Shown here piece by piece: positions 50,815-59,698 of a DNA stretch of 64,000 bases (the first letter of the stretch is position 1; each line of letters opens with the position of its first letter). This DNA comes from Tenggerimyces flavus (GTDB lineage: Bacteria > Actinomycetota > Actinomycetes > Propionibacteriales > Actinopolymorphaceae): NCBI RefSeq assembly GCF_016907715.1, contig NZ_JAFBCM010000001.1:1426001-1490000 (forward strand). Direction: 5' to 3'. Under the pieces are notes generated by a model. The model was not told the origin of the DNA, made no database searches, and saw only the letters and a program-made list of their open reading frames with translations. Made by a program: the position numbers and the translations under genes.

Positions 50815-51201
50815 ATGCTTGGCCCCGACGACCGCCGGCGTGCGGAGATCGAAGAGACCGAAATGACCGAGAAGGCCGACCCTGCGGCCTCTTTCCACCC
50901 TGTCTCGCCGTGGAGCTATCCGGTCGAGCGCTACTACTATCCCTGGGCTCTGGCCGAGTACATCGCCAACCCCGAGCCGAGCGATCACAGTATCAAGTCG
51001 ACCGTTGTCCAACGCCTGAAGGAGAATCCGCACACCAAGGATGACACGATCAAGGTCGACGTCAAGCAGCGTGTCGTGATCCTCGGTGGTGAAGTCTCGT
51101 CCTGGTTGGCCAAACGCGCCGCCGGTGACGATGCCTGGGACACCGCTGGGGTGGTCGACGTCAGCAACCAACTGCATACCCCCGAGCAGCCGCGGCCGTG
51201 A
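50815..51201 (+). CDS. BON-domain protein
   Basis: A 128-residue protein. The C-terminal ~75 residues fit a BON domain: STVVQRLKENPHTKDDTIKV, then VKQRVVILGGEVSSWLAKRA and DVSNQLHTPEQ. BON domains bind lipids or membranes and are common in stress proteins. The N-terminal part is aromatic-rich (SPWSYPVERYYYPWALAEYI) with no signal peptide. ATG 50815 has CGAGGAG 6 nt upstream; ATG 50863 is the alternative. Its stop overlaps the next start (GTGA), beginning a three-gene operon. Confidence 0.8.
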   Translation: MLGPDDRRRAEIEETEMTEKADPAASFHPVSPWSYPVERYYYPWALAEYIANPEPSDHSIKSTVVQRLKENPHTKDDTIKVDVKQRVVILGGEVSSWLAKRAAGDDAWDTAGVVDVSNQLHTPEQPRP

Positions 51202-52166
51202 CTCGTTACGGCTTTCACGCGTCCCACGAACAGCTCCATCCCAGTGACCTCCTCGACGCGGTCGTACGTGCCGAGGAGGCGGGTTTCGCCGCCGCGATGT
51301 CGTCCGATCACTTCGCGCCGTGGAGTACGCGGCAGGGGCACTCGGCGTTCGCCTGGTCGTGGTTGGGTGCGGCGTTGCAGGCGACCGGCCTCCCGTTCGG
51401 AGTCGTGAACGCACCCGGCCAGCGCTACCACCCGGCGATCATCGCGCAGGCGATCGGCACGCTTGCCGCGATGTATCCGGGCCGGTTCTGGGCGGCGCTC
51501 GGCACCGGCGAGGCGTCGAACGAGCACATCACCGGCACCGGTTGGCCGCGCAAAGACCAACGGACACAGCGACTTCGCGAGTGCGTCGACGTCATCCGCG
51601 CCCTGCTTGCGGGCGAAGAGGTCAACCACGAGGGGCTGGTGAACGTCGACCGAGCGAGGCTGTGGACCAGACCGGACACCGTGCCCGCTCTCATCGGTGC
51701 CGCGGTGTCTCCCGCGACCGCAGCCTGGTGCGCGAGCTGGGCCGACGGCCTCATCACCGTGGGCCACGACCGCGAGCAGCTGCGTCGCGTCGTCGACGCC
51801 TACCAGGACGCCGGCGGCGCCGGGAAGGTGTGCCTGCAGGTCCATCTGAGCTACGCCGAAGACGAGGCCGAGGCGGAGACGATCGCGTACGAGCAATGGC
51901 GAACGAACGTCTTCGCCCCTCCGCTCTGCTGGGATCTGGAGCTCCCCGAGCTGTTCGACCAGGCCGCCGAACACGTGAGCCTCGAGACTGTACGCAAGGC
52001 CGTGCTCGTCTCGTCCGACCTCGGCCGGCACGCCTCCTGGCTGAACGACCTCGCCGGCCTCGGCTTCGACGAGATCTACCTGCACCACGTGGGCCAGCGG
52101 CAACCCGAGTTCATCGATGCGTTCGGGGAGAAAGTCCTTCCCCAGTTGGAGATCACCCAGTCATGA
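51198..52166 (+). CDS. LLM-class flavin oxidoreductase (TIGR03885-like)
   Basis: A 322-residue luciferase-like TIM-barrel enzyme. RYGFHASHEQLHPSDLLDAV, RAEEAGFAAAMSSDHFAPWS, FWAALGTGEASNEHITGTGW and GFDEIYLHHVGQ follow the group that lies next to trehalose-synthase-like GH13 genes and is thought to use FMN rather than F420. The substrate is unknown. It overlaps both neighbours by 4 bp (GTGA in front, ATGA behind), so BON protein, flavoenzyme and amylase are translated together. Confidence 0.88.
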   Translation: MTRYGFHASHEQLHPSDLLDAVVRAEEAGFAAAMSSDHFAPWSTRQGHSAFAWSWLGAALQATGLPFGVVNAPGQRYHPAIIAQAIGTLAAMYPGRFWAALGTGEASNEHITGTGWPRKDQRTQRLRECVDVIRALLAGEEVNHEGLVNVDRARLWTRPDTVPALIGAAVSPATAAWCASWADGLITVGHDREQLRRVVDAYQDAGGAGKVCLQVHLSYAEDEAEAETIAYEQWRTNVFAPPLCWDLELPELFDQAAEHVSLETVRKAVLVSSDLGRHASWLNDLAGLGFDEIYLHHVGQRQPEFIDAFGEKVLPQLEITQS

Positions 52167-53830
52167 GACTCACCCAAACAGCGGACCTTTGGTGGAAGAA
52201 CGCCGTCCTCTACTGCGTCGACGTCGAGACGTTCTTCGACACCGACGGCGATGGGCGCGGCGACCTGCGAGGGCTCGCGCAACGCATCGACCATCTCGCC
52301 GAGCTTGGCGTGACCTGCCTGTGGTTGATGCCGTTCTATCCCACGCCGGATCGCGACGACGGCTACGACATCACCGACTTCTACGGCGTCGACTCGCGCC
52401 TCGGCAGCCACGGCGACTTCGTCGAGCTCGTGCGGATCGCGCAGGATCGCGGGCTGCGGGTCATCTCCGACCTCGTCTGCAACCACACGTCCGACCAGCA
52501 TCCCTGGTTCCAGAGCGCCCGCGCCAGCAAGGACAGCCCGTACCGCGACTGGTACGTCTGGAAGGACGAGCCGCCGCCGGACGCCGAGCAGGGCGTGGTC
52601 TTCCCCGATCAGGAGAAGTCGCTCTGGACGTACGACGAAGCCGCCGGCCAGTACTACCTACACCGCTTCTACAAGCATCAGCCCGACCTCAACGTCGCGA
52701 ATCCCCAGGTACGTGAGGAAATCAGCCGCGTCATCGGCTTCTGGCTCGAGCTCGGACTGTCCGGGTTCCGCGTCGACGCCGTGCCGTTCCTGATCGAGAC
52801 GATGGGATCGGCGGACGCCGCGGACCTTCCGGATCCGCACGACTACCTGCGCGACCTGCGCAGCTCCGTGTCCCGAAGGCGCGGCGACGCCGCGTTGCTC
52901 GGCGAGGTCAACCTGCCGGGCGAGGAGACGCGGAAGTTCTTCGGCGACGAGGACGGCGACGAGCTCACCATGTGCTTCGACTTCGTCGGCATGCAGGCGC
53001 TCTACCTTTCCCTTGTCCGCAAGGACATTCGTCCACTCGTCAAGGCCCTCCGGGAGCGGCCGGGCGAGCCGGAGGAGACGCAGTGGGCGACGTTCGTCCG
53101 CAACCACGACGAGCTGACGCTCGACAAGCTGAGCGAAGCCGAGCGGCAGGAGGTGTTCGACGCGTTCGGCCCGGATCCGTCGATGCAGCTGTACGGCCGC
53201 GGACTGCGCCGCCGGCTGCCGCCGATGTTGAACGGCGACCGCGATCGGATCCGCATGGTCTACAGCCTGCTGTTCTCGCTGCCGGGTACGCCGGTGCTCT
53301 TCTACGGCGAGGAGATCGGTATGGGCGAGAACCTCGACGTGGAAGGGCGGATGGCCGTCCGTACGCCGATGCAGTGGACGGCCGGTCCGAGCGGCGGATT
53401 TACGACAGGGCAGAAACCCGCCACGCCGCTCGTGGAGGGCGAGTACGGCCCGGAGAACGTCAACGTGGCAGCGCAACGGCGCGATCCGGCGTCGCTGCTG
53501 TCCTGGATGACGCTGCTCATCCGCCGGTACCGCGAATGCCCAGAGCTGGCGTGGGGTTCCAGCAGCTTCCTCGACCAGAACGGCCAGCAGGTACTCGTTC
53601 AACGCAGCGACTACGAAGGCGGAACGGTGTTCGCACTGCACAACTTCGGCAGCCTGCCGGCCGCGGTCTCGCTCCGACTCGACGACGTTCCCGCCGGGTC
53701 GCGCCTGGTGGATCTGCTCAACGACCGGACCGTCGAGGTCGGGACCGAGAAGCACGTGACGGTCGACCTCGGGCGGTACGGATGTCGCTGGCTGCGGGTC
53801 GTTCGTCCGGGTGAACGATCACTCACCTGA
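52163..53830 (+). CDS. GH13 alpha-amylase-family enzyme (trehalose synthase-like)
   Basis: A 555-residue GH13 enzyme. The four conserved regions are present: DLVCNHTSDQHPWF, GFRVDAVPF (nucleophile Asp near 202), LLGEVNLPGEE (acid/base Glu near 246) and FVRNHDELTLDKL (Asp near 314). The opening LWWKNAVLYCVDVETFFDTD is that of trehalose synthase/sucrose-isomerase-type enzymes, with ETFFDTDGDG in place of RSFFDSNGDG. It may isomerise or transfer alpha-glucosyl units rather than cut starch. No signal peptide is present, so it acts in the cytoplasm. It is coupled to the LLM gene by an ATGA overlap. Confidence 0.9.
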   Translation: MRLTQTADLWWKNAVLYCVDVETFFDTDGDGRGDLRGLAQRIDHLAELGVTCLWLMPFYPTPDRDDGYDITDFYGVDSRLGSHGDFVELVRIAQDRGLRVISDLVCNHTSDQHPWFQSARASKDSPYRDWYVWKDEPPPDAEQGVVFPDQEKSLWTYDEAAGQYYLHRFYKHQPDLNVANPQVREEISRVIGFWLELGLSGFRVDAVPFLIETMGSADAADLPDPHDYLRDLRSSVSRRRGDAALLGEVNLPGEETRKFFGDEDGDELTMCFDFVGMQALYLSLVRKDIRPLVKALRERPGEPEETQWATFVRNHDELTLDKLSEAERQEVFDAFGPDPSMQLYGRGLRRRLPPMLNGDRDRIRMVYSLLFSLPGTPVLFYGEEIGMGENLDVEGRMAVRTPMQWTAGPSGGFTTGQKPATPLVEGEYGPENVNVAAQRRDPASLLSWMTLLIRRYRECPELAWGSSSFLDQNGQQVLVQRSDYEGGTVFALHNFGSLPAAVSLRLDDVPAGSRLVDLLNDRTVEVGTEKHVTVDLGRYGCRWLRVVRPGERSLT

Positions 53831-53912
53831 ACGGGTAGATTGATGATCGGCTGGTCCGACAGCGTGGCCAACCGGTTGTCGTCACCAAGGGGCACAGGAC
53901 AAGGACGGTGCG

Positions 53913-54572
53913 ATGATGGTTGAGCCGACACGGCACGCCTTCCACGATCAGCTCGACCATGTGGGCGAGCGCATCGCGGCAATGGCGAAGCTGGTCGAGG
54001 CCGCGGTCGAGCAGGCCACCACCGCGATTCTCGAGGGCGACGTACGCCTCGCCGAGCGGGTCATCACGGCCGACGTCGAGATCGACCGGATGAAGATCCA
54101 GCTCGAGGAGCAGATCTTCGAACAGCTCGCCCTCCAACAACCCGTCGCGAGCGACCTGCGATTGCTGGTCGGGACGTTGCGGATGAGCGCGGACCTCGAA
54201 CGGATGGGCGACCTCGCCGGCCACGTCGCGAAGATCACCCGGCTGCGGTACCCCGAGCACGCGATTCCCGAAGGGCTCAAGAGCACGATCGCCGAGATGG
54301 GCTCGATCGCTCAGAAGATGGTGCGGACGACCAGCGAGATCGTGTCGACCCGCGACATTCATGCTGCCGAGAAGCTGATCGGCGAGGACGAGCGGATGGA
54401 CGACCTGCGCCGCTTGTTGTTCCGCAACATGCTCGGCCCCGACTGGGCCCACGGCGTCGGTGCCGCGGTCGACCTGGCGCTGCTCGGGCGCTACTACGAG
54501 CGCATCGCCGACCATGCCGTGTCCATGGCGCACAGCGTGATCTACCTGGTGACGGGCGAGAAGACGAGCTAG
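53913..54572 (+). CDS. phoU: Phosphate-signalling protein PhoU
   Basis: A 219-residue helical protein with two PhoU repeats. RHAFHDQLDHVGERIAAMAK and DRMKIQLEEQIFEQLALQQP mark the first repeat, and LLGRYYERIADHAVSMAHSV ends the second with the metal-binding ER..DHA motif. LRMSADLERMGDLAGHVAKI is the matching motif of repeat one. It normally dampens PhoR/Pst signalling when phosphate is plentiful. No pst or pho two-component genes are adjacent. AAGGA lies 8 nt before ATG 53913. Confidence 0.95.
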   Translation: MMVEPTRHAFHDQLDHVGERIAAMAKLVEAAVEQATTAILEGDVRLAERVITADVEIDRMKIQLEEQIFEQLALQQPVASDLRLLVGTLRMSADLERMGDLAGHVAKITRLRYPEHAIPEGLKSTIAEMGSIAQKMVRTTSEIVSTRDIHAAEKLIGEDERMDDLRRLLFRNMLGPDWAHGVGAAVDLALLGRYYERIADHAVSMAHSVIYLVTGEKTS

Positions 54573-54583
54573 CAAGCAATGCC

Positions 54584-54613
54584 CGCGGCGACCACGTCGA
54601 CGTGGTCGCCGCG
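54584..54613. terminator. Bidirectional terminator after phoU
   Basis: A perfect 30-bp palindrome (15-bp arms, reading CGCGGCGACCACGTC then its complement) lies 11 bp after the phoU stop and 13 bp before the end of the convergent sialidase-like gene. It has no unpaired loop of its own, so the central ACGT must open. Confidence 0.75.
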
Positions 54614-54626
54614 AGCCCGCGCCCTA

Positions 54627-56438
54627 CTAGAGCGGCGTGACCGTGAGGTTCCGCCAGGAGGCCTTGCCGTCGAACGTACGCAGGCCGACCGCGCCCGCTG
54701 TCGGGCAGTTCGTGTCGATGTAGCCCTTGGTCGGTGGCGACGGGTTGGGATCGTCCACGCGCTTGGCGGTCGCGGTGATGATGCAGCCGCGTACCTCGAC
54801 GCGGAGGTGGACCCACGTTCCCACCGGAGAGCCGCCCGCGATCGTGCCCGAGGTCAGCGGGGTCCAGTTGTGGTTCATCCGGCCCAGCTGCGTCGCCCCG
54901 TCACCGATGCCGAAGAAGTAGCCACGCAAGGCATCTGCGCCGATGGCCGGATCGCTCACCCGGAACAGCAGACCGGCGTTGCTGGCAGGGCCGGCCGAGT
55001 CGCGGCGTACGTCCGCCTCGATCACGTAGTTGCCCCAACCGGTCGATCCCGCGATCGACTTGCTGCCGTTCGCGCCGGACGTCTCCGACAGCACCCCGCT
55101 GGAGAGCTGCCACGAGCCGCCGTAGTGCTTCCATCCCTTCTGCTCGTTCGCCGACCAGGGCGCGGTGTACGGGAGCACACCGGCGTTCGCGCTCTTGGTG
55201 CGCTCCGACTTCGGCTGGCCGGACACGTACGACGGCGCGGTGTAGCGGACGTCACGACCGTCGACCGAGGGCAGCAGGCTCGGGCTGTAGTTGGACAGGC
55301 TGCCCGCGCCGCCGCTCTGGATCTGCAACGGTGCCGGGAACCACGACCACGCGCCGTCCCCGTTGTTGGTGTTGACGAACACCGCCTCGTGGTCCTCCAG
55401 CGCGAACGCGTTGTCGTCGCTGTGGCGTACGTGCATCCCGGCCATCATCAGCTGCCCGTTCGGCCCGCCGCCGGGACTCCACGCGACGAACGGGCTGGAC
55501 CCGAGGTAGCGGCCGTCCGTCGTCTGCACGAACGTGCCCTGGTCAGCCGGCCCGGTGCCCCACGTCGCACCACCGTCGGTCGACTTCTTCAGGTACGCCT
55601 CGCACGCCACCCGACCCGAACGGGAGACGCAGATCTCGTATGCCAGCACGTAGCTGCCGTTCGGCAGCTTCGCCACCGTCGGCATCCCCGGCCGCTCGGC
55701 CGTGATCGAGGTAGCGACGTCTTTCACCAAGCCTGGCGCGTAGTTGAGGCTGCCGTCTGGTTTCGCCGACCACGTGTCGCCACCGTCGTTCGACACGATG
55801 TGCCCGACGAACTGCGAGTGCGTGGCGCGCTGGCGTTCGTCGGCGAAGAACGCGACCAGCTTGCCGTCACCGTTCACCGAGAGGAACGGCTCCCAGATGC
55901 CCGGGTCGTCACCGCCGACGTCGGCGTTGCGGGCGTACTGGTAGGTGCTGACGAACGACCACGTGACGCCGTGGTCGGTGCTGCGCCAGAGCTGGAAGTT
56001 GGTGGAGTTGTCGCGGCCGATGACGTTCGCGGTGAGCAGCAACGTGCCGGCGGGGTAGGCGCCGACCTGCTGCGGGAGCTCGTAGATGACGGGTTGGTAG
56101 ATGCTGTGTGACGGGTGGGCGGAACCCGTTCCGCCGTCGGCGACCTGGGCGAGCGTCGTCCAGGTCTGTCCGTCGTCGAGGCTTTGGCGGACCGGGACCT
56201 TGGCTTCGGCGTTGACGTTGACGCCGTACTCGAACGTGGCGAGCAGCCGGCCGTTCGCCGCACCGGAGTGGGCCAGCCGGATCACCCGCGCGTACGTGAC
56301 ATTGTCCACCCCAGGAGTCACCTGGTACAGGACGTCTCCGACGGTGTTGGCGTTCGCCACTCCGGGGGACCAGCCGAGCGTCGCCACGAGCACGAGCGCG
56401 AGCAGGACGCCGAGGCGACGGCCGAGGAAGGAGCTCAT
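54627..56438 (-). CDS. Secreted sialidase-like (BNR/Asp-box) protein
   Basis: A 603-residue exported protein. ATG 56438 has GGAGG 4 nt upstream and starts a signal peptide (LGVLLALVLVATLGWSPG, ending ANA). The ~370-residue catalytic-type beta-propeller shows at least four Asp boxes: SLDDGQTWT, STDHGVTWS, SNDGGDTWS and STDGGATWG. The C-terminal ~190 residues are a jelly-roll/concanavalin-like domain (NYVIEADVRRDSAGPASNAG, GLRTFDGKASWRNLTV). GH33 sialidases and related exo-glycosidases have this fold, but the arginine triad was not confirmed, so the substrate is open. Confidence 0.85.
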   Translation of the reverse strand: MSSFLGRRLGVLLALVLVATLGWSPGVANANTVGDVLYQVTPGVDNVTYARVIRLAHSGAANGRLLATFEYGVNVNAEAKVPVRQSLDDGQTWTTLAQVADGGTGSAHPSHSIYQPVIYELPQQVGAYPAGTLLLTANVIGRDNSTNFQLWRSTDHGVTWSFVSTYQYARNADVGGDDPGIWEPFLSVNGDGKLVAFFADERQRATHSQFVGHIVSNDGGDTWSAKPDGSLNYAPGLVKDVATSITAERPGMPTVAKLPNGSYVLAYEICVSRSGRVACEAYLKKSTDGGATWGTGPADQGTFVQTTDGRYLGSSPFVAWSPGGGPNGQLMMAGMHVRHSDDNAFALEDHEAVFVNTNNGDGAWSWFPAPLQIQSGGAGSLSNYSPSLLPSVDGRDVRYTAPSYVSGQPKSERTKSANAGVLPYTAPWSANEQKGWKHYGGSWQLSSGVLSETSGANGSKSIAGSTGWGNYVIEADVRRDSAGPASNAGLLFRVSDPAIGADALRGYFFGIGDGATQLGRMNHNWTPLTSGTIAGGSPVGTWVHLRVEVRGCIITATAKRVDDPNPSPPTKGYIDTNCPTAGAVGLRTFDGKASWRNLTVTPL

Positions 56439-56449
56439 CGAACCTCCAC

Positions 56450-56459
56450 ATTTCGAAAT
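56450..56459. promoter_or_regulatory. AT-rich palindrome upstream of the sialidase-like gene
   Basis: ATTTCGAAAT is a perfect 10-bp dyad in an unusually AT-rich patch 12 bp upstream of the ATG at 56438. It may be an operator or part of the promoter. Confidence 0.3.
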
Positions 56460-56576
56460 ATGAGAAATGACTACGAGATACGACGAGAACAGCATGCGCC
56501 AGGACCGCTGGCGCCGCGCTGGCGGGAAGGCGACGTTCACCGCCGGGCACGGCGGATTTCGGCCAAGCTTGCGTCC

Positions 56577-57314
56577 GTGCCTGGATTCGAGTCGATCGAC
56601 GCCCTCGTCGCCCGGATGGAGGAGCAGCTGAAGCCGCTCGAGCGCGACGGCGATCCGCGTCAGTACTTCCATGGCACGTACCTGCGCACGACGAAGGCGG
56701 TCGGGGCCGAGGTCGCCGTCGGTGGGTTCCGCGACAACCCCTGGGTCGAACGGTGGGATCTCGCGTTCGCGCAGCTCTACCTGGACGCGCTCGAGGCGCC
56801 CCGCCCGCCGCGGCCGTGGGCGGTCGCGTTCGACGCCGCGCCCGACCTGCCGCCGCTGCGGCACGTGCTCCTGGGCATGAACGCGCACATCAACTACGAC
56901 CTGCCGCAAGCCCTGCTCGCCGTGATCGACGACGCCGAGTTCGACGACGCCGCGCTGCTGGAACGTCGGGAGGCAGACCACCGGCACATCGACCTGGTCC
57001 TCGCCGACCGGGTCGAGGGCGAGACGCGCGAACGGATCGCCGCCGGCGCTCACCTCAGCCTGCTCGATCGTGTCCTGCTCCCGTGGAACAAGCTCGGCAC
57101 GAAGCGGTTCTTGGCGGAGTCGCGGCACAAGGTCTGGTCCAACACGACAGTCCTCGCCCAAGCGCGCCGCGCCGGTCCGTCGGACTATCGTGCGCGACTG
57201 GAGGAGCTCGAGGGTCTGGTTGCCCACCGCGTCACGGAGCTGACGCGGCCCGGCCAGGTGATCCTGCAGCTCGCGGTCCAGGGTTTCGGAGTGCAGCTCA
57301 AGTCCACGAGGTGA
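56577..57314 (+). CDS. DUF5995-family protein
   Basis: A 245-residue cytoplasmic protein that matches the DUF5995 pattern: SIDALVARMEEQLKPLERDG, then YFHGTYLRTTKAVGAEVAVG, HVLLGMNAHINYDLPQALLA and a histidine-rich ADHRHIDLVLADRV. The conserved HINYDLP and the nearby Asp and His residues suggest a metal site, but no function is known. GTG 56577 is chosen where conservation appears to begin; an ATG at 56461 would extend it through basic, unconserved sequence. The cupin gene follows after 13 bp, so they form an operon. Confidence 0.75.
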   Translation: MPGFESIDALVARMEEQLKPLERDGDPRQYFHGTYLRTTKAVGAEVAVGGFRDNPWVERWDLAFAQLYLDALEAPRPPRPWAVAFDAAPDLPPLRHVLLGMNAHINYDLPQALLAVIDDAEFDDAALLERREADHRHIDLVLADRVEGETRERIAAGAHLSLLDRVLLPWNKLGTKRFLAESRHKVWSNTTVLAQARRAGPSDYRARLEELEGLVAHRVTELTRPGQVILQLAVQGFGVQLKSTR

Positions 57315-57327
57315 AGGAGAATCGCGC

Positions 57328-57825
57328 ATGTCCGTTCCACCGCACGCCAAGGTGATCGGTCCGGAAGACGGCAGGACGCTCAAGCTGTTCGGCGTCCGGT
57401 TCCACTACAAGATCGAGACGGCCGACGCCGGAGGCAACCTCGCGTTGATGGAGGTCGAGATTCCTCCACACACGTTGGTGAAACCGCACAACCACACGCG
57501 CGAGGACGAGTACTCGCTGATCATGTCGGGCACCGTCGGCGTGCGCGTCGGCGACGACGTACGGGAGGCGCCCGCCGGCTCGTACCTCGTGAAGCCGCGC
57601 GGCATCCCGCACGCGATGTGGAACGCGGGCTCCGAACCAGCGAAGGTGATGGAGATACTTTCGCCCGGTGGCATGGAGAAGTACTTCGAGGAGCTCGCGC
57701 CGATCCTCGCCCACGAAGGCGGTGCCGGCCCGGCGCAGTACTACGAGCTCGCCGCGAGCTACGGCCTCACCATCCAGGACGACTGGATCGAGGAGCTCGA
57801 GACCACGTACGGCGTCAAGTTGTAG
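57328..57825 (+). CDS. Cupin-domain protein
   Basis: A 165-residue single-cupin protein. Motif 1 is PHTLVKPHNHTREDEYSLIM, giving the two His and the Glu metal ligands, with GTVGVRVGDD after it. Motif 2 is LVKPRGIPHAMWNAGSEPAK with the last His. The C-terminal ~50 residues are a helical extension (YFEELAPILAHEGG). The role could be enzyme or small-molecule binding. GAAGGAG lies 8 nt before the ATG. It follows the DUF5995 gene in the same operon. Confidence 0.88.
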   Translation: MSVPPHAKVIGPEDGRTLKLFGVRFHYKIETADAGGNLALMEVEIPPHTLVKPHNHTREDEYSLIMSGTVGVRVGDDVREAPAGSYLVKPRGIPHAMWNAGSEPAKVMEILSPGGMEKYFEELAPILAHEGGAGPAQYYELAASYGLTIQDDWIEELETTYGVKL

Positions 57826-57836
57826 TTGTCGGCGCC

Positions 57837-59069
57837 TCAGCCGGCCAGGTGCAGGGCGAGGTGGCCGATCACGTGGCGGGCGTCGTCCTCGATGCCGTGG
57901 ATGAAGGTGGACTTGCGCCGCCGCAGGACGGGGAGCCCCAGCGCATAGAGGCCGGGTAGCTCGAGCACGCCGCCGGCGTGGCGGAGGTGGCCCTTGGAGT
58001 CGACGACGGGAACGTCGAGCCAGCTGTAGTCCGGCCGGAATCCCGTCGCCCACACGATGGTGCGGATCTCGCCGCCGCGCAGGTCGAGCTGCAGCTGGGT
58101 CTTGTCGGGCACCCGAGTCGGCGCGAAGCGCTCGGGATCGCCCACGTCGGTCACGCCGGCGGTGAGTGCCCATTCGTCGAACGTGCCGAGCAGGCGCGCC
58201 ATCTTGAGGTCGGCCAGCGAGAACACGTTCCGCAAGCCGCCCGAGAACAACGCGGTGCCGTCGCGCAGCATCGCCCACCGGCCGACGAGCCGGACGCCCA
58301 GGTCGGCGAGCGCGTTGAGGTCGAGCGTCGACCGTTCCGGCGTACCGACCAGCTGCGGCGAGGGCAGCCGGCGAGCCCGCACCAGGTCGTCGACCTCGTC
58401 GTAGCGCTGGTCCCAGACCCCGGACGCATCCATCCACCACAGCACGTCGCGGCCGCGGTAGAGCCGGGGCAGCCGGACGTGCTCGCCGACCGACAGGGTC
58501 ACGGGCCGGCCCGACCGGGCGATCTCGGCGGCCAGCTGGACGCCGGTCGCCGACGCGCCCACCACGAGCACGCCACCCTCAGCGAGCTTCGAGGGCGAGC
58601 GATAGTCGAACGGCGTCAGCTGCTCGACCGACGAAGGCACCGCCTCATGCAGGGCCGGCACCGATGGCCGGTTGCAGGCGCCGCTCGCGATCACGACCGT
58701 CCGGGCGCGGAGCTCCCCACGGTCGGTCACCACCCGATACCCGTCGTCGACCCTGGCCAGGGACGTCACGTTCGTCCCGGTCCGGACCGGTGCGCGCACA
58801 GCCGACGCGAACCGTTCGACGAAGTCGACCACGTCGCCCGACGTCAGGTAGCCGTCCGGGTCGGGACCGTCATAGCCGAAGCCCAGAAGACGGCACTGCC
58901 AGTTGGGCGTGAGCAAGCGCAACGAGTCCCAGCGTTCGCGTCGCCACGAGTTGGCCACCTCGCCGCGTTCGAGCACGACGTGGTCGAGCGAGGCCTCGCT
59001 GAGGAAGTGGCTGGCGGCGAGGCCGGCATGGCCGGCCCCGATGACGACGGTGGTGACGTGCTCGATCAG
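57837..59069 (-). CDS. FAD-dependent NAD(P)-binding monooxygenase-like protein
   Basis: A 410-residue flavoprotein of the CzcO/FMO type. The FAD Rossmann motif is TVVIGAGHAGLAASHFLSEA, followed by NSWRRERWDSLRLLTPNWQC, the second (NADPH) Rossmann motif VLVVGASATGVQLAAEIARS and the C-terminal ATG segment IVWATGFRPDYSWL. It would oxygenate or reduce a small substrate using NADPH. No ATG, GTG or TTG is available in frame within a sensible distance upstream of the first Rossmann strand; the only fit is CTG at 59069, overlapping the OsmC stop as CTGA. The start is thus uncertain or non-standard. Confidence 0.85.
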   Translation of the reverse strand: MIEHVTTVVIGAGHAGLAASHFLSEASLDHVVLERGEVANSWRRERWDSLRLLTPNWQCRLLGFGYDGPDPDGYLTSGDVVDFVERFASAVRAPVRTGTNVTSLARVDDGYRVVTDRGELRARTVVIASGACNRPSVPALHEAVPSSVEQLTPFDYRSPSKLAEGGVLVVGASATGVQLAAEIARSGRPVTLSVGEHVRLPRLYRGRDVLWWMDASGVWDQRYDEVDDLVRARRLPSPQLVGTPERSTLDLNALADLGVRLVGRWAMLRDGTALFSGGLRNVFSLADLKMARLLGTFDEWALTAGVTDVGDPERFAPTRVPDKTQLQLDLRGGEIRTIVWATGFRPDYSWLDVPVVDSKGHLRHAGGVLELPGLYALGLPVLRRRKSTFIHGIEDDARHVIGHLALHLAG

Positions 59070-59614
59070 GCGACCTCGACCGTGACGTCCGTGGGGTTCG
59101 TCAGGGCGTCGAACACCGCGGAGCGCTTCTGCGACTGGGCGACGATGGCCTCGATGTCCTCCTTCGACGCGTCGGCGTCGATGTGGAATGTGACCTTGAC
59201 GTCGTTGAAGCCGTTGCGTACGTCGGTGTCGGCGCCGAGGATGCCGCGGACGTCGTGGTGACCCTCGACCGTCGACTCGACCGAACGCAGCTGGATGCCT
59301 CGGTTCTGCGCGACGGAGGCGACGCCGGCCGTGAGGCAGCTGGCCAGGCCCACGAGCAGGTACTCGATCGGGGTGATGCCGTTGTCGGTGGCGGCGAACG
59401 TCTCGGGGTGGTCGGCGTCGAACGTGCGCGCCTCCTTGTGCTGCTGGTCCTCGCCGAGCCCGAAGTACTGCTGGACCGTGGTCGTGCTGTGCACGCCGTG
59501 CTGCCACTTCGACGTGGCCTTCCAGGTGAACTTGGCGGCCTCGGGCGCCCCCTTGAGCACCTCGCGCGCGTCGAGCAGCGCCTGGACGTTGACCCCGTTG
59601 ACGACCGTCGTCAT
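59066..59614 (-). CDS. OsmC/Ohr-family protein
   Basis: A 182-residue OsmC-family protein, thought to reduce organic peroxides or to act on thiols. PIEYLLVGLASCLTAGVASV carries the single conserved Cys of the second catalytic position; the first position in this family is also often not Cys. HHDVRGILGADTDVRNGFND fits the beta-sheet region. GAGAGGGG lies 10 nt before the ATG. It is the first gene of a two-gene operon with the FAD enzyme, their ends overlapping by 4 bp, so oxidative or thiol chemistry is a shared theme. Confidence 0.85.
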   Translation of the reverse strand: MTTVVNGVNVQALLDAREVLKGAPEAAKFTWKATSKWQHGVHSTTTVQQYFGLGEDQQHKEARTFDADHPETFAATDNGITPIEYLLVGLASCLTAGVASVAQNRGIQLRSVESTVEGHHDVRGILGADTDVRNGFNDVKVTFHIDADASKEDIEAIVAQSQKRSAVFDALTNPTDVTVEVA

Positions 59615-59660
59615 GTCGGTAATGCCCCTCTCGCGTAATTCCTATTGATAACGTGGGAAT

Positions 59661-59691
59661 TTGAGTTTACACAGCTGGGAGCGGCTACGCT
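59661..59691 (+). promoter_or_regulatory. Promoter of the metX operon (leaderless)
   Basis: TTGAGT (59661-59666) and TACGCT (59686-59691), spaced by 19 bp, form a plausible -35/-10 pair. The -10 lies 13 to 8 nt before GTG 59699. That leaves no room for a leader, so an S-adenosylmethionine riboswitch upstream of metX is unlikely. Confidence 0.5.
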
Positions 59692-59698
59692 CACGTTT

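Noticed and set aside
59615-59698. S-box or other methionine riboswitch before metX
   Set aside because: The promoter geometry leaves no leader, and the whole gap to the OsmC gene is only 84 bp.
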